NCBI GenBank assembly: GCA_964016885.1
Contig: OZ024744.1
Location: 29,744,949 to 29,808,948, forward strand
Origin: Eledone cirrhosa
Taxonomy: Eukaryota > Mollusca > Cephalopoda > Octopoda > Eledonidae
Direction: 5' to 3'
Length of the DNA: 64,000 nt
Shown: positions 27,770 to 42,700 of the stretch, in pieces
How positions within the stretch are numbered: the first letter of the stretch is position 1
Layout of the letters: each line of letters begins with the position of its first letter
Translations under genes and position numbers: made by a program
Notes under the pieces: model-generated
Told to the model about the DNA's origin: nothing
Databases searched by the model: none
Seen by the model: the letters and a program-made list of their open reading frames with translations, nothing else

Positions 27770-30700
27770 AGGACCACAAACCTAGGTACAGTTACCTGTT
27801 AGATAGAGAAGACTACAAACATCGCTACTGTTACCTGTTACACAGAAAAGACCACAAACCTAGGTACTGTTCCATGTTAAATAGAGAAGACTACAAACCT
27901 AGGTACTGTTACCTGTTAGATAGACAAGACTAAAAACCTAGGTACTGTTACCTGTTACACAGAGAAGACCACAAACCTAGGTACTGTTACCTGTTACACA
28001 GAAAAACCACAAACCTAGGTACTATTACCTGTTAGATATAGAAGACTACAGAGCTAGGTACTGTTACCTGTTACACAGAGAAGACCACAAACCTAGGTAC
28101 TGTTACCTGTTAAATAGAGACAACCACAAACCTAGGTACTGTTACCAGTTAGACAGACAAGACCACAAACCTTGGTACTGTTACCTGTTACACAGAGAAG
28201 ACCACAAACCTAGGTACTGTTACCTGTTACACAGAGTAGACCACAAACCTATATACTGTTACCTGCTACACAGAGAAGACCACAAACCTAGGTACTGTTA
28301 CCTGTTACACAGAGAAGACCACAAACCTAGGTACTGTTACCTGTTACACAGAGAAGACCACAAACCTAGGTACTGTTACCTGTTGCACAGAGAAGACCAC
28401 AAACTTAGGTACTGTTACCTTTTACATAGAGAAGACCACAAACCTAGTTACTGTTACCTGTTACACAGAGAAGACCACATACCTAGGTACTGTTACCTGT
28501 TGCACAGAAAAGACCACAAATCTAGGTACGGTTACCTGTTACACAGAGAAGACCACAAACCTAGGTACTGTTACCTGTTAGACAGAGAAGACCACAAACA
28601 TAGGAACTGCTACCTATTACACAGAGAATACCACAAACCTAGGTACTGTTACCTGTTACACAGAGAAGACCACAAAACTAGGTACTGACACCTGTTACAC
28701 AGAGAAGATCACAAACCTAGGTACTGTTACCTGTTACACAGAGAAGACCACAAACCTAGTTACTGCTACCTGTTACACAGAGAAGACCACAAACCTAGGT
28801 ACAGTTACCTGTTAATAGAGAAGACCTCAAACCTAGGTACTGTTACCTGTTAGATAGAGAGGACCACAAACCTAGGTACAGTTACCTGTTAGATAGAGAA
28901 GACTACAAACATCGCTACTGTTACCTGTTACACAGAAAAGACCACAAACCTAGGTACTGTTCCATGTTAAATAGAGAAGACTACAAACCTAGGTACTGTT
29001 ACCTGTTAGATAGACAAGACTAAAAACCTAGGTACTGTTACCTGTTACACAGAGAAGACCACAAACCTAGGTACTGTTACCTGTTACACAGAGAAGACCA
29101 CAAACCTAGGTACTGTTACCTGTTGCACAGAGAAGACCACAAACTTAGGTACTGTTACCTTTTACATAGAGAAGACCACAAACCTAGTTACTGTTACCTG
29201 TTACACAGAGAAGACCACATACCTAGGTACTGTTACCTGTTGCACAGAAAAGACCACAAATCTAGGTACTGTTACCTGTTACACAGAGAAGACCACAAAC
29301 CTAGGTACTGTTACCTGTTAGACAGAGAAGACCACAAACATAGGAACTGCTACCTGTTACACAGAGAAGACCACAAACCTAGGTACTGTTACCTGTTACA
29401 CAGAGAAGACCACAAAACTAGGTACTGTTACCTGTTACACAGAGAAGATCACAAACCTAGGTACTGTTACCTGTTACACAGAGAAGACCACAAACCTAGT
29501 TACTGCTACCTGTTACACAGAGAAGACCACAAACCTAGGTACAGTTACCTGTTAATAGAGAAGACCACAAACCTAGGTACTGTTACCTGTTAGATAGAGA
29601 GGACCACAAACCTAGGTACAGTTACCTGTTAGATAGAGAAGACTACAAACATCGCTACTGTTACCTGTTACACAGAAAAGACCACAAACCTAGGTACTGT
29701 TCCATGTTAAATAGAGAAGACTACAAACCTAGGTACTGTTACCTGTTAGATAGACAAGACTAAAAACCTATGTACTGTTACCTGTTACACAGAGAAGACC
29801 ACAAACCTAGGTACTGTTACCTGTTACACAGAAAAACCACAAACCTAGGTACTGTTACCTGTTAGATAGAGAAGACTACAGAGCTAGGTACTGTTACCTG
29901 TTACACAGAGAAGACCACAAACCTAGGTACTGTTACCTGTTAAATAGAGACAACCACAAACCTAGGTACTGTTACCAGTTAGACAGACAAGACCACAAAC
30001 CTTGGTACTGTTACCTGTTACACAGAGAAGACCACAAACCTAGGTACTGTTACCTGTTACACAGAGTAGACCACAAACCTAGGTACTGTTACCTGCTACA
30101 CAGAGAAGACCACAAACCTAGGTACTGTTACCTGTTACACAGAGAAGACCACAAACCTAGGTACTGTTACCTGTTACTCAGAGAAGACCACAAACCTAGG
30201 TACTGTTACCTGTTACACAGAGAAGACCACAAACTTAGGTACTGTTACCTGTTACATAGAGAAGACCACAAACCTAGTTACTGTTACCTGTTACACAGAG
30301 AAGACTACAAACCTAGGTACTGTTACCTGTTAGATAGACAAGACTAAAAACCTAGGTACTGTTACCTGTTACACAGAGAAGACCACAAACCTAGGTACTG
30401 TTACCTGTTACACAGAAAAACCACAAACCTAGGTACTGTTACCTGTTAGATAGAGAAGACTACAGAGCTAGCTACTGTTACCTGTTACACAGAGAAGACC
30501 ACAAACCTAGGTACTGTTACCTGTTAAATAGAGACAACCACAAACCTAGGTCCTGTTACCTGTTACATAGAGAAGACCACAAACCTAGGTACTGTTACCT
30601 GTTAGACAGAGAAGACCACAAACTTAGGTACTGTTACCTGTTAGACAGAGAAGACCACAAACCTAGGAACTGCTACCTGTTACACAGAGAAGACCACAAA

Positions 30701-33700
30701 CCTAGTTACTGTTACCTGTTAGACAGAGAAGACCACAAACCTAGGTACTGTTACCTGTTACATAGAGAAGACCACAAACCTAGGTACTGTTACCTGTTAG
30801 ACAGAGAAGACCACAAACATAGGAACTGCTACCTGTTAGACAGAGAAGACCACAAACCTAGGAACTGCTACCTGTTACACAGAGAAGACCACAAACCTAG
30901 GTACTGTTACCTGTTAGATAGAGAGGACCACAAACCTAGGTACAGTTACCTGTTAGATAGAGAAGACTACAAACATCGCTACTGTTACCTGTTACACAGA
31001 AAAGACCACAAACCTAGGTACTGTTCCATGTTAAATAGAGAAGACTACAAACCTAGGTACTGTTACCTGTTACACAGAGAAGACCACAAACCTAGGTACT
31101 GTTACCTGTTACACAGAGAAGACAACAAACCTAGGTACTGTTACCTGTTACACAGAGAAGACCACAAACCTAGGTACTGTTACCTGTTAGATAGAGAAGA
31201 TCACATACCTAGGTACTGCTAGCTGTTACACAGAGAAGACCACAAACCTAGGTACTGTTACCTGTTAGATAGAGAAGACCACAATCTTAGGTACTGTTTC
31301 CTGTTACACATAGAAGACCACAAACCTAGTTACTGCTACCTGTTACACAGAGAAGACCACAAACATATGTACTGTTACCAGTTACACAGAGATGACCACA
31401 AACCTAGGTACTGTTACCTGTTACACAGAGAAGACCACAAACCTAGGTACTGTTACCTGTTAGATAGAGAAGACCACAAACCTAGGTACTGTTACCTGTT
31501 ACACAGAGAAGACGACAAACCTAGAGACATTTACCTGTTACAAAGAGTAGACCACAAACGTAGGTACTGTTACCTGTTACACAGTGAAGATGACAAACCT
31601 AGGTACTGTTACCTGTTACACAGAGAAGATCGCAAACCTAGGTACTGCTACCTGTTACACAGAGAAGATCGCAAACCTAGGTACTGTTACCTGTTACAGA
31701 GAGAATACCACAAACATAGGAACTGTTACCTGTTATACAGAGTAGACCACAAACATCGCTACTGTTACCTGTTACACACAGAAAACCACAAACCTAGGCA
31801 CTGTTACATGTTAGATAGAGAAGACTACAAACCTAGGTACTGTTACCTGTTACACAGAGAAGACCACAAACCTAGGTACTGTTACCTGTTACACAGAGAA
31901 GACCACAAAACTAGGTACTGTTACCTGTTACACAGAGAAGATCACAAACCTAGGTACTGTTACCTGTTACACAGAGAAGACCACAAACCTAGTTACTGCT
32001 ACCTGTTACACAGAGAAGACCACAAACCTAGGTACAGTTACCTGTTAATAGAGAAGACCTCAAACCTAGGTACTGTTACCTGTTAGATAGAGAGGACCAC
32101 AAACCTAGGTACAGTTACTTGTTAGATAGAGAAGACTACAAACATCGCTACTGTTACCTGTTACACAGAAAAGACCACAAACCTAGGTACTGTTCCATGT
32201 TAAATAGAGAAGACTACAAACCTAGGTACTGTTACCTGTTAGATAGACAAGACTAAAAACCTAGGTACTGTTACCTGTTACACAGAGAAGACCACAAACC
32301 TAGGTACTGTTACCTGTTACACAGAAAAACCACAAACCTAGGTACTGTTACCTGTTAGATAGAGAAGACTACAGAGCTAGCTACTGTTACCTGTTACACA
32401 GAGAAGACCACAAACCTAGGTACTGTTACCTGTTAAATAGAGAAGACTACAAACCTAGGCACTGTTACATGTTAGATAGAGAAGACTACAAACCTAGGTA
32501 CTGTTACCTGTTACACAGAGAAGACCACAAACCTAGGTACTGTTACCTGTTTCACAGAAAAGACCACAAACCTAGGTACTGTTACCTGTTAGATAGTGAA
32601 GACTACAAACCTAGGTACTGTTACCTGTTACACAGTGAAGACAACAACCCTAGGTACTGCTACCTGTTACACAGAGAAGTCCACATACGTAGGTACTGTT
32701 ACCTGTTACACAGAGAAGATCACAAAACTAGATTCTGTTACCTGTTACACAGACAAGACCACATACCTAGGTACTGTTACCTGTTACACAGAGAAGACCA
32801 CAAACCTAGGTACTGTTACCTGTTAGATAGAGAAGACCACAAACCTAGGTACTGCTACCTGTTACACCGAGAAGACCACAAACCTAGGTACTGTTACCTG
32901 TTAGATAGAGAAGACTACATACCTAGGTACTCTTACCTGTTACACATAGTAGATCACAAACCTAGGTACTGCTACCTGTTACACAGAGAATACCACAAAC
33001 CTAGGTACTGTTACCTGTTTCACAGAGAAGATCACAAACCTAGCTACTGTTTCCTGTTACACAGAGAAGACCACAAACCTAGGTACTGTTACCTGTTTCA
33101 CAGAGAAGATCACAAACGTAGGTACTGCTACCTGTTATACAGAGAAGACCACAAACCTACGTACTGTTATCTGTTCGATAGAGAAGACTACACACATCGC
33201 TACTATTACCTGTTACACAGAGAAGACCATACACCTAGGTACTGTTACCTGTTACTCAGAGAAGACCACAAACCTATGTAATGTTACCTGTTACACAGAG
33301 AAGATCACAAACCTAGGTACTGTTACCTTTTACACAGAGAAGACCACAAACCTAGGTACTATTACCTGTTACACAGAAAAGACCACAAACCTAGGTACTG
33401 CTACCTGTTAGATAGAGAAGACTACAAACCTAGGTACTGCTACCTGTTACACAGAGAAGACCACAAACCTAGGTACTGTTACCTGTTACACAGAGAAGAC
33501 CGCAAACCTAGGTACTGTTACGTGTTACACAGAGAAGACCACAACCGTAGGTACTGTTTCCTGTTACACAGAGAAGGTCACAAATCTAGGTACTGTTACC
33601 TGTTACACAGAGAAGACCACAAACCTAGGTACTGTTACCTGTTAGATAGATAAGACTACAAACCTAGGTAATGTTACCTGTTAGATATAGAACACCACAA

Positions 33701-36700
33701 ACCTAGGTACTGTTACCTGTTAGATAGAGAATACCACAAACCTACGCACTGTTACCTGTTAGATAGAGAAGGCCGCATACCTAGGTACTGCTACCTGTTA
33801 GATAGAAAAGACCACAAACCTAGGTAATGCTACCTGTTACACAGATAAGATCACAAACGTAGGTACTGTTACCTGTTACACAGAGAAGACCACAAACCTA
33901 GGTACTGTTACCTGTTAGATAGAGAAGACTACAAATCTAGGTACTGTTACCTGTTAGATAGAGAAGACTACAAACCTAGGTACCGTTACCTGTTACACAG
34001 AGAAGACCACAAACCTAGGTACTGTTACCTGTTAGATAGAGAAGACTACAAACCTAGGTACTGTTACCTGTTACACAGAGAAGACCACTAACCTAGGTAC
34101 TGTTACCTGTTACACAGAGAAGACCACAAACCTAGGTACTGTTACCTGTTAGATTGAGATGACTACAAACCTAGGTACTGTTACCTGTTACACAGAGAAG
34201 ACCACATACCTAGGTACTGTTACCTGTTAGATAGAGAAGACCACAAACCTAGGTACTGTTACCTGTTACACAGAGAAGACCACAAACCTAGGTACTGTTA
34301 CCTGTTAGATAGAGAAGACTACAAACCTAGGTACTGTTACCTGTTAGATAGAGAAGACTACAAACCTAGGTACAGTTACCTGTTACACAGAGAAGACCAC
34401 AAACCTAGGTACTGTTACCTGTTAGATAGAGAAGACTACAAACCTAGGTACTGTTACCTGTTACACAGAGAAGACCACAAACCTAGGTACTGTTACCTGT
34501 TAGATAGAGAAGACTACAAACCTAGGTACTGTTACCTGTTAGATAGAGAAGACCACAAACCTAGGTACTGTTACCTGTTACACAGAGAAGACCACAAACC
34601 TAGGTACTGTTACCTGTTACACATAGAAGACCACAAACCTAGGTACTGTTACCTGTTAGATAGAGAAGACAACAAACCTAGGTACTGTTACCTGTTACAC
34701 AGAGAAGTCCACAAACCTAGGTACTGTTACCTGTTAGATAGAGAAGACTACAAACCTAGGTACTGTTACCTGTTAGATAGAGAAGACCACAAACCTATGT
34801 ACTGTTACCTGTTACACAGAGAAGACCACAAACCTAGGTACTGTTACCTGTTACACAGAGAAGACCGCAAACCTAGGTACTGTTACCTGTTAGATAGAGA
34901 AGACTACAAACCTAGGTACTGTTACCTGTTACACAGAGAAGACCACAAACCTAGGTACTGTTACCTGTTACACAGAGAAGACCACAAACCTAGGTACTTT
35001 TACCTGTTACACAGAGAGGACCACAAACCTAGGTACTGTTACTTGTTAGATAGAGAAGACCACAAACCTAGGTACTGTTACCTGTTAGATAGAGAAGACT
35101 ACAAACCTAGGTACTGTTACCTGTTACACAGAGAAGACCACAAACCTAGGTACTGTTACCTGTTACACAGAGAAGACCACAAACCTAGGTACTGTTACCT
35201 GTTACACAGAGAGGACCACAAACCTAGGTACTGTTACCTGATAGATAGAGAAGACCACAAACCTAGGTACTGTTACCTGTTACACAGAGAAGACCACAAA
35301 CCTAGGTACTGTTACCTGTTAGATAGAGAAGACTACAAACCTAGGTACTGTTACCTGTTACACAGAGAAGACCACAAACCTAGGTACTGTTACCTGTTAC
35401 ACAGAGAAGACCACATACCTAGGTACTGTTACCTGTTAGATAGAGAAGACTACAAACCTAGGTACTGTTACCTGTTACACAGAGAAGACCACAAACCTAG
35501 ATACTGTTACCTGTTACACAGAGAAGACCACAAACCTAGGTACTGTTACCTGTTAGATAGAGAAGACCACAAACCTAGGTACTGTTACCTGTTACACAGA
35601 GAAGACCACAAACCTAAGTACTGTTACCTGTTAGATAGAGAAGACTACAAACCTAGGTACTGTTACCTGTTACACAGAGAAGACCACAAACCTAGGTACT
35701 GTTACCTGTTAGATAGAGAAGACCACAAACCTAGGTACTGTTACCTGTTACACAGAGAAGACCACAAACCTAGGTACTGTTACCTGTTAGATAGAGAAGA
35801 CTACAAACCTAGGTACTGTTACCTGTTACACAGAGAAGACCACAAACCTAGGTACTGTTACCTGTTAGATAGAGAAGACCACAAACCTAGGTACTGTTAC
35901 GTGTTACACAGAGAAGACCACAAACCTAGGTACTGTTACCTGTTAGATAGAGAAGACTACAAACCTAGGTACTGTTACCTGTTACACAGAGAAGACCACA
36001 AACCTAGGTACTGTTACCTGTTACACAGAGAAGACCACATACCTAGGTACTGTTACCTGTTAGATAGAGAGGACCACGAACCTAGGTACTGTTACCTGTT
36101 AGATAGAGAAGACCACAAACCTAGGTACTGTTACCTGTTAGATAGAGAAGACCATATACCTAGGTACTGTTACCTGTTAGATAGAGAAGACCACAAACCT
36201 AGGTACTGTTACCTGTTAGACAGAGAAGACTACAAACCTAGGTACTGTTACCTTTTACACAGAGAAGACCACAAACATAGGAAATGTTACCTGTTACACA
36301 GAGAAGACCCAAATTCAAGGTACTGTTACCTGTTACACAGAGAAGACCACAAACATAGTTACTGTTACCTGTTAGATAGAGAAGACTACAAACCTAGGTA
36401 CTGTTACCTGTTAGATAGAAAAGTCCACAAACTTAGGTACTGTTACCTGTTACACAGACAAGACCACAAACCTAGGTACTGCTACCTCTTACACAGAGAA
36501 GACCACAAACCTAGGTACTGTTACCTGTTACACAGAGAAGACCACAAACCTAGGTACTGTTACCTGTTATACAGAGAAGACCACAAACATAGGTACCGCT
36601 ACCTGTTATACAGAGAGAACCACAACCCTAGGTACTGTTACCTTTTACACAGAGAAGACCACAAACATAGGAAATGTTACCTGTTACACAGAGAAGACCC

Positions 36701-39700
36701 AAATTCAAGGTACTGTTACCTGTTACACAGAGAAGACCACAAACCTAGGTACTGCTACCTGTTAGATAGAGAAGACCACAAACGTAGGTACTGTTACCTG
36801 TTACACAGAGAAGACCACAAACCTAGGTTCTGTTACCTGTTAGATAGAGAAGACCACAAACCTAGTTACTGCTACCTGTTAGATAGAGAAGACCACAAAC
36901 CTAGGTACTGTTACCTGTTACACAGAGAAGACCACAAACTTCGCTACTGTTTCCTGTTACACAGAGAAGACCACAAACCTAGGTACTGTTACCTGTTATA
37001 CAGAGAAGACCGCAAACCTAGTTACTGCTACCTGTTACACAGAGAAGACCACAAACCTAGGTACAGTTACCTGTTAATAGAGAAGACCACAAACCTAGGT
37101 ACTGTTACCTGTTAGATAGAGAGGACCACAAACCTAGGTACAGTTACCTGTTAGATAGAGAAGACTACAAACATCGCTACTGTTACCTGTTACACAGAAA
37201 AGACCACAAACCTAGGTACTGTTCCATGTTAAATAGAGAAGACTACAAACCTAGGTACTGTTACCTGTTAGATAGACAAGACTAAAAACCTAGGTACTGT
37301 TACCTGTTACACAGAGAAGACCACAAACCTAGGTACTGTTACCTGTTACACAGAAAAACCACAAACCTAGGTACTATTACCTGTTAGATAGAGAAGACTA
37401 CAGAGCTAGGTACTGTTACCTGTTACACAGAGAAGACCACAAACCTAGGTACTGTTACCTGTTAAATAGAGACAACCACAAACCTAGGCACTGTTACCAG
37501 TTAGACAGACAAGACCACAAACCTTGGTACTGTTACCTGTTACACAGAGAAGACCACAAACCTAGGGACTGTTACCTGTTACACAGAGTAGACCACAAAC
37601 CTAGGTACTGTTACCTGCTACACAGAGAAGACCACAAACCTAGGTACTGTTACCTGTTACACAGAGAAGACCACAAACCTAGGTACTGTTACCTGTTACA
37701 CAGAGAAGACCACAAACCTAGGTACTGTTACCTGTTACACAGAGAAGACCACAAACTTAGGTACTGTTACCTTTTACATAGAGAAGACCACAAACCTAGT
37801 TACTGTTACCTGTTACACAGAGAAGACCACATACCTAGGTACTGTTACCTGTTGCACAGAAAAGACCACAAATCTAGGTACTGTTACCTGTTACACAGAG
37901 AAGACCACAAACCTAGGTACTGTTACCTGTTAGACAGAGAAGACCACAAACATAGGAACTGCTACCTGTTACACAGAGAAGACCACAAACCTAGGTACTG
38001 TTACCTGTTACACAGAGAAGACCACAAAACTAGGTACTGTTACCTGTTACACAGAGAAGATCACAAACCTAGGTACTGTTACCTGTTACACAGAGAAGAC
38101 CACAAACCTAGTTACTGCTACCTGTTACACAGAGAAGACCACAAACCTAGGTACAGTTACCTGTTAATAGAGAAGACCACAAACCTAGGTACTGTTACCT
38201 GTTAGATAGAGAGGACCACAAACCTAGGTACAGTTACCTGTTAGATAGAGAAGACTACAAACATCGCTACTGTTACCTGTTACACAGAAAAGACCACAAA
38301 CCTAGGTACTGTTCCATGTTAAATAGAGAAGACTACAAACCTAGGTACTGTTACCTGTTAGATAGACAAGACTAAAAACCTAGGTACTGTTACCTGTTAC
38401 ACAGAGAAGACCACAAACCTAGGTACTGTTACCTGTTACACAGACAAGACCACAAACCTAGGTACTGCTACCTCTTACACAGAGAAGACCACAAACCTAG
38501 GTACTGTTACCTGTTACACAGAGAAGACCACAAACCTAGGTACTGTTACCTGTTATACAGAGAAGACCACAAACATAGGTACCGCTACCTGTTATACAGA
38601 GAGAACCACAACCCTAGGTACTGTTACCTTTTACACAGAGAAGACCACAAACATAGGAAATGTTACCTGTTACACAGAGAAGACCCAAATTCAAGGTACT
38701 GTTACCTGTTACACAGAGAAGACCACAAACCTAGGTACTGCTACCTGTTAGATAGAGAAGACCACAAACGTAGGTACTGTTACCTGTTACACAGAGAAGA
38801 CCACAAACCTAGGTTCTGTTACCTGTTAGATAGAGAAGACCACAAACCTAGTTACTGCTACCTGTTAGATAGAGAAGACCACAAACCTAGGTACTGTTAC
38901 CTGTTACACAGAGAAGACCACAAACTTCGCTACTGTTTCCTGTTACACAGAGAAGACCACAAACCTAGGTACTGTTACCTGTTATACAGAGAAGACCGCA
39001 AACCTAGTTACTGCTACCTGTTACACAGAGAAGACCACAAACCTAGGTACAGTTACCTGTTAATAGAGAAGACCACAAACCTAGGTACTGTTACCTGTTA
39101 GATAGAGAGGACCACAAACCTAGGTACTGTTACCTGTTAGACAGAGAAGACCACAAACCTAGGTACTGTTACCTGTTAGACAGAGAAGACCACAAACATA
39201 GGAACTGCTACCTGTTACACAGAGAAGACCACAAACCTAGGTACTGTTACCTGTTACACAGAGAAGACCACAAAACTAGGTACTGTTACCTGTTACACAG
39301 AGAAGATCACAAATCTAGGTACTGTTACCTGTTACACAGAGAAGACCACAAACCTAGGTACTGTTACCTGTTAGACAGAGAAGACCACAAACATAGGAAC
39401 TGCTACCTGTTACACAGAGAAGACCACAAACCTAGGTACTGTTACCTGTTACACAGAGAAGACCACAAAACTAGGTACTGTTACCTGTTACACAGAGAAG
39501 ATCACAAACCTAGGTACTGTTACCTGTTACACAGAGAAGACCACAAACCTAGTTACTGCTACCTGTTACACAGAGAAGACCACAAACCTAGGTACAGTTA
39601 CCTGTTAATAGAGAAGACCACAAACCTAGGTACTGTTACCTGTTAGATAGAGAGGACCACAAACCTAGGTACAGTTACCTGTTAGATAGAGAAGACTACA

Positions 39701-42700
39701 AACATCGCTACTGTTACCTGTTACACAGAAAAGACCACAAACCTAGGTACTGTTCAATGTTAAATAGAGAAGACTACAAACCTAGGTACTGTTACCTGTT
39801 AGATAGACAAGACTAAAAACCTAGGTACTGTTACCTGTTACACAGAGAAGACCACAAACCTAGGTACTGTTACCTGTTACACAGAAAAACCACAAACCTA
39901 GGTACTGTTACCTGTTAGATAGAGAAGACTACAGAGCTAGGTACTGTTACCTGTTACACAGAGAAGACCACAAACCTAGGTACTGTTACCTGTTAAATAG
40001 AGACAACCACAAACCTAGGTACTGTTACCAGTTAGACAGACAAGACCACAAACCTTGGTACTGTTACCTGTTACACAGAGAAGACCACAAACCTAGGTAC
40101 TGTTACCTGTTACACAGAGTAGACCACAAACCTAGGTACTGTTACCTGCTACACAGAGAAGACCACAAACCTAGGTACTGTTACCTGTTACACAGAGAAG
40201 ACCACAAACCTAGGTACTGTTACCTGTTACACAGAGAAGACCACAAACCTAGGTACTGTTACCTGTTACACAGAGAAGACCACAAACTTAGGTACTGTTA
40301 CCTGTTACATAGAGAAGACCACAAACCTAGTTACTGTTACCTGTTACACAGAGAAGACCACATACCTAGGTACTGTTACCTGTTGCACAGAAAAGACCAC
40401 AAATCTAGGTACTGTTACCTGTTACACAGAGAAGACCACAAACCTAGGTACTGTTACCTGTTAGACAGAGAAGACCACAAACATAGGAACTGCTACCTAT
40501 TACACAGAGAAGACCACAAACCTAGGTACTGTTACCTGTTACACAGAGAAGACCACAAAACTAGGTACTGTTACCTGTTACACAGAGAAGATCACAAACC
40601 TAGGTACTGTTACCTGTTACACAGAGAAGACCACAAACCTAGTTACTGCTACCTGTTACACAGAGAAGACCACAAACCTAGGTACAGTTACCTGTTAATA
40701 GAGAAGACCTCAAACCTAGGTACTGTTACCTGTTAGATAGAGAGGACCACAAACCTAGGTTCAGTTACTTGTTAGATAGAGAAGACTACAAACATCGCTA
40801 CTGTTACCTGTTACACAGAAAAGACCACAAACCTAGGTACTGTTCCATGTTAAATAGAGAAGACTACAAACCTAGGTACTGTTACCTGTTAGATAGACAA
40901 GACTAAAAACCTAGGTACTGTTACCTGTTACACAGAGAAGACCACAAACCTAGGTACTGTTACCTGTTACACAGAAAAACCACAAACATAGGTACTGTTA
41001 CCTGTTAGATAGAGAAGACTACAGAGCTAGGTACTGTTACCTGTTACACAGAGAAGACCACAAACCTAGGTACTGTTACCTGTTAAATACAGACAACCAC
41101 AAACATAGGTACTGTTACCAGTTAGACAGACAAGACCACAAACCTTGGTACTGTTACCTGTTACACAGAGAAGACCACTAACCTAGGTACTGTTACCTGT
41201 TACACAGAGTAGACCACAAACCTAGGTACTGTTACCTGCTACACAGAGAAGACCACAAACCTAGGTACTGTTAGCTGTTACACAGAGAAGACCACAAACC
41301 TAGGTACTGTTACCTGCTACACAGAGAAGACCACAAACCTAGGTACTGTTACCTGTTACACAGAGAAGACCACAAACCTAGGTACTGTTACCTGTTACAC
41401 AGAGAAGACCACAAACTTAGGTACTGTTACCTGTTACATAGAGAAGACCACAACCCTAGTTACTGTTACCTGTTACACAGAGAAGACCACATACCTAGGT
41501 ACTGTTACCTGTTGCACAGAAAAGACCACAAATCTAGGTACTGTTACCTGTTACACAGAGAAGACCACAAACATAGGTACTGTTACCTGTTAGACAGAGA
41601 AGACCACAAACATAGGAACTGTTACCTGTTACACAGAGAAGACCACAAACCTAGGTACTGTTACCTGTTACACAGAGAAGACCACAAACCTAGGTACTGT
41701 TACCTGTTACACAGAGTAGAGCACAAACCTAGGTACTGTTACCTGTTACACAGAGAAGACCACAAACCTAGTTACTGTTACCTGTTAGACAGAGAAGACC
41801 ACAAACCTAGGTACTGTTACCTGTTACATAGAGAAGACCACAAACCTAGGTACTGTTACCTGTTAGACAGAGAAGACCACAAACATAGGAACTGCTACCT
41901 GTTAGTCAGAGAAGACCACAAACCTAGGAACTGCTACCTGTTACACAGAGAAGACCACAAACCTAGGTACTGTTAGCTGTTAGATAGAGAGGACCACAAA
42001 CCTAGTTACTGTTACCTGTTACACAGAGAAGACCACATACCTAGGTACTGTTACCTGTTGCACAGAAAAGACCACAAATCTAGGTACTGTTACCTGTTAC
42101 ACAGAGAAGACCACAAACCTAGGTACTGTTACCTGTTAGACAGAGAAGACCACAAACATAGGAACTGCTACCTATTACACAGAGAAGACCACAAACCTAG
42201 GTACTGTTACCTGTTACACAGAGAAGACCACAAAACTAGGTACTGTTACCTGTTACACAGAGAAGATCACAAACCTAGGTACTGTTACTTGTTACACAGA
42301 GAAGACCACAAACCTAGTTACTGCTACCTGTTACACAGAGAAGACCACAAACCTAGGTACAGTTACCTGTTAATAGAGAAGACCTCAAACCTAGGTACTG
42401 TTACCTGTTAGATAGAGAGGACCACAAACCTAGGTACAGTTACCTGTTAGATAGAGAAGACTACAAACATCGCTACTGTTACCTGTTACACAGAAAAGAC
42501 CACAAACCTAGGTACTGTTCCATGTTAAATAGAGAAGACTACAAACCTAGGTACTGTTACCTGTTAGATAGACAAGACTAAAAACCTAGGTACTGTTACC
42601 TGTTACACAGAGAAGACCACAAACCTAGGTACTGTTACCTGTTACACAGAAAAACCACAAACCTAGGTACTGTTACCTGTTAGATAGAGAAGACTACAGA

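Larger units (their letters stand above)
21600..38205 (+). repeat. Approximately 9-kb duplicated satellite segment (two copies)
   Basis: Sequence from about 21.6 kb to 29.6 kb has a counterpart from about 31.0 kb to 38.2 kb. Offsets change in steps: 9,432 bp near 21935/31367, 9,001 bp near 24280/33281, 8,962 bp at 25835/34797 and 9,352 bp at 27763/37115. The changes from 9,001 to 8,962 and from 8,962 to 9,352 are whole-monomer (39 and 390 bp) losses and gains. The right-hand copy lacks the internal 1,326-bp duplication. Confidence 0.75.
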
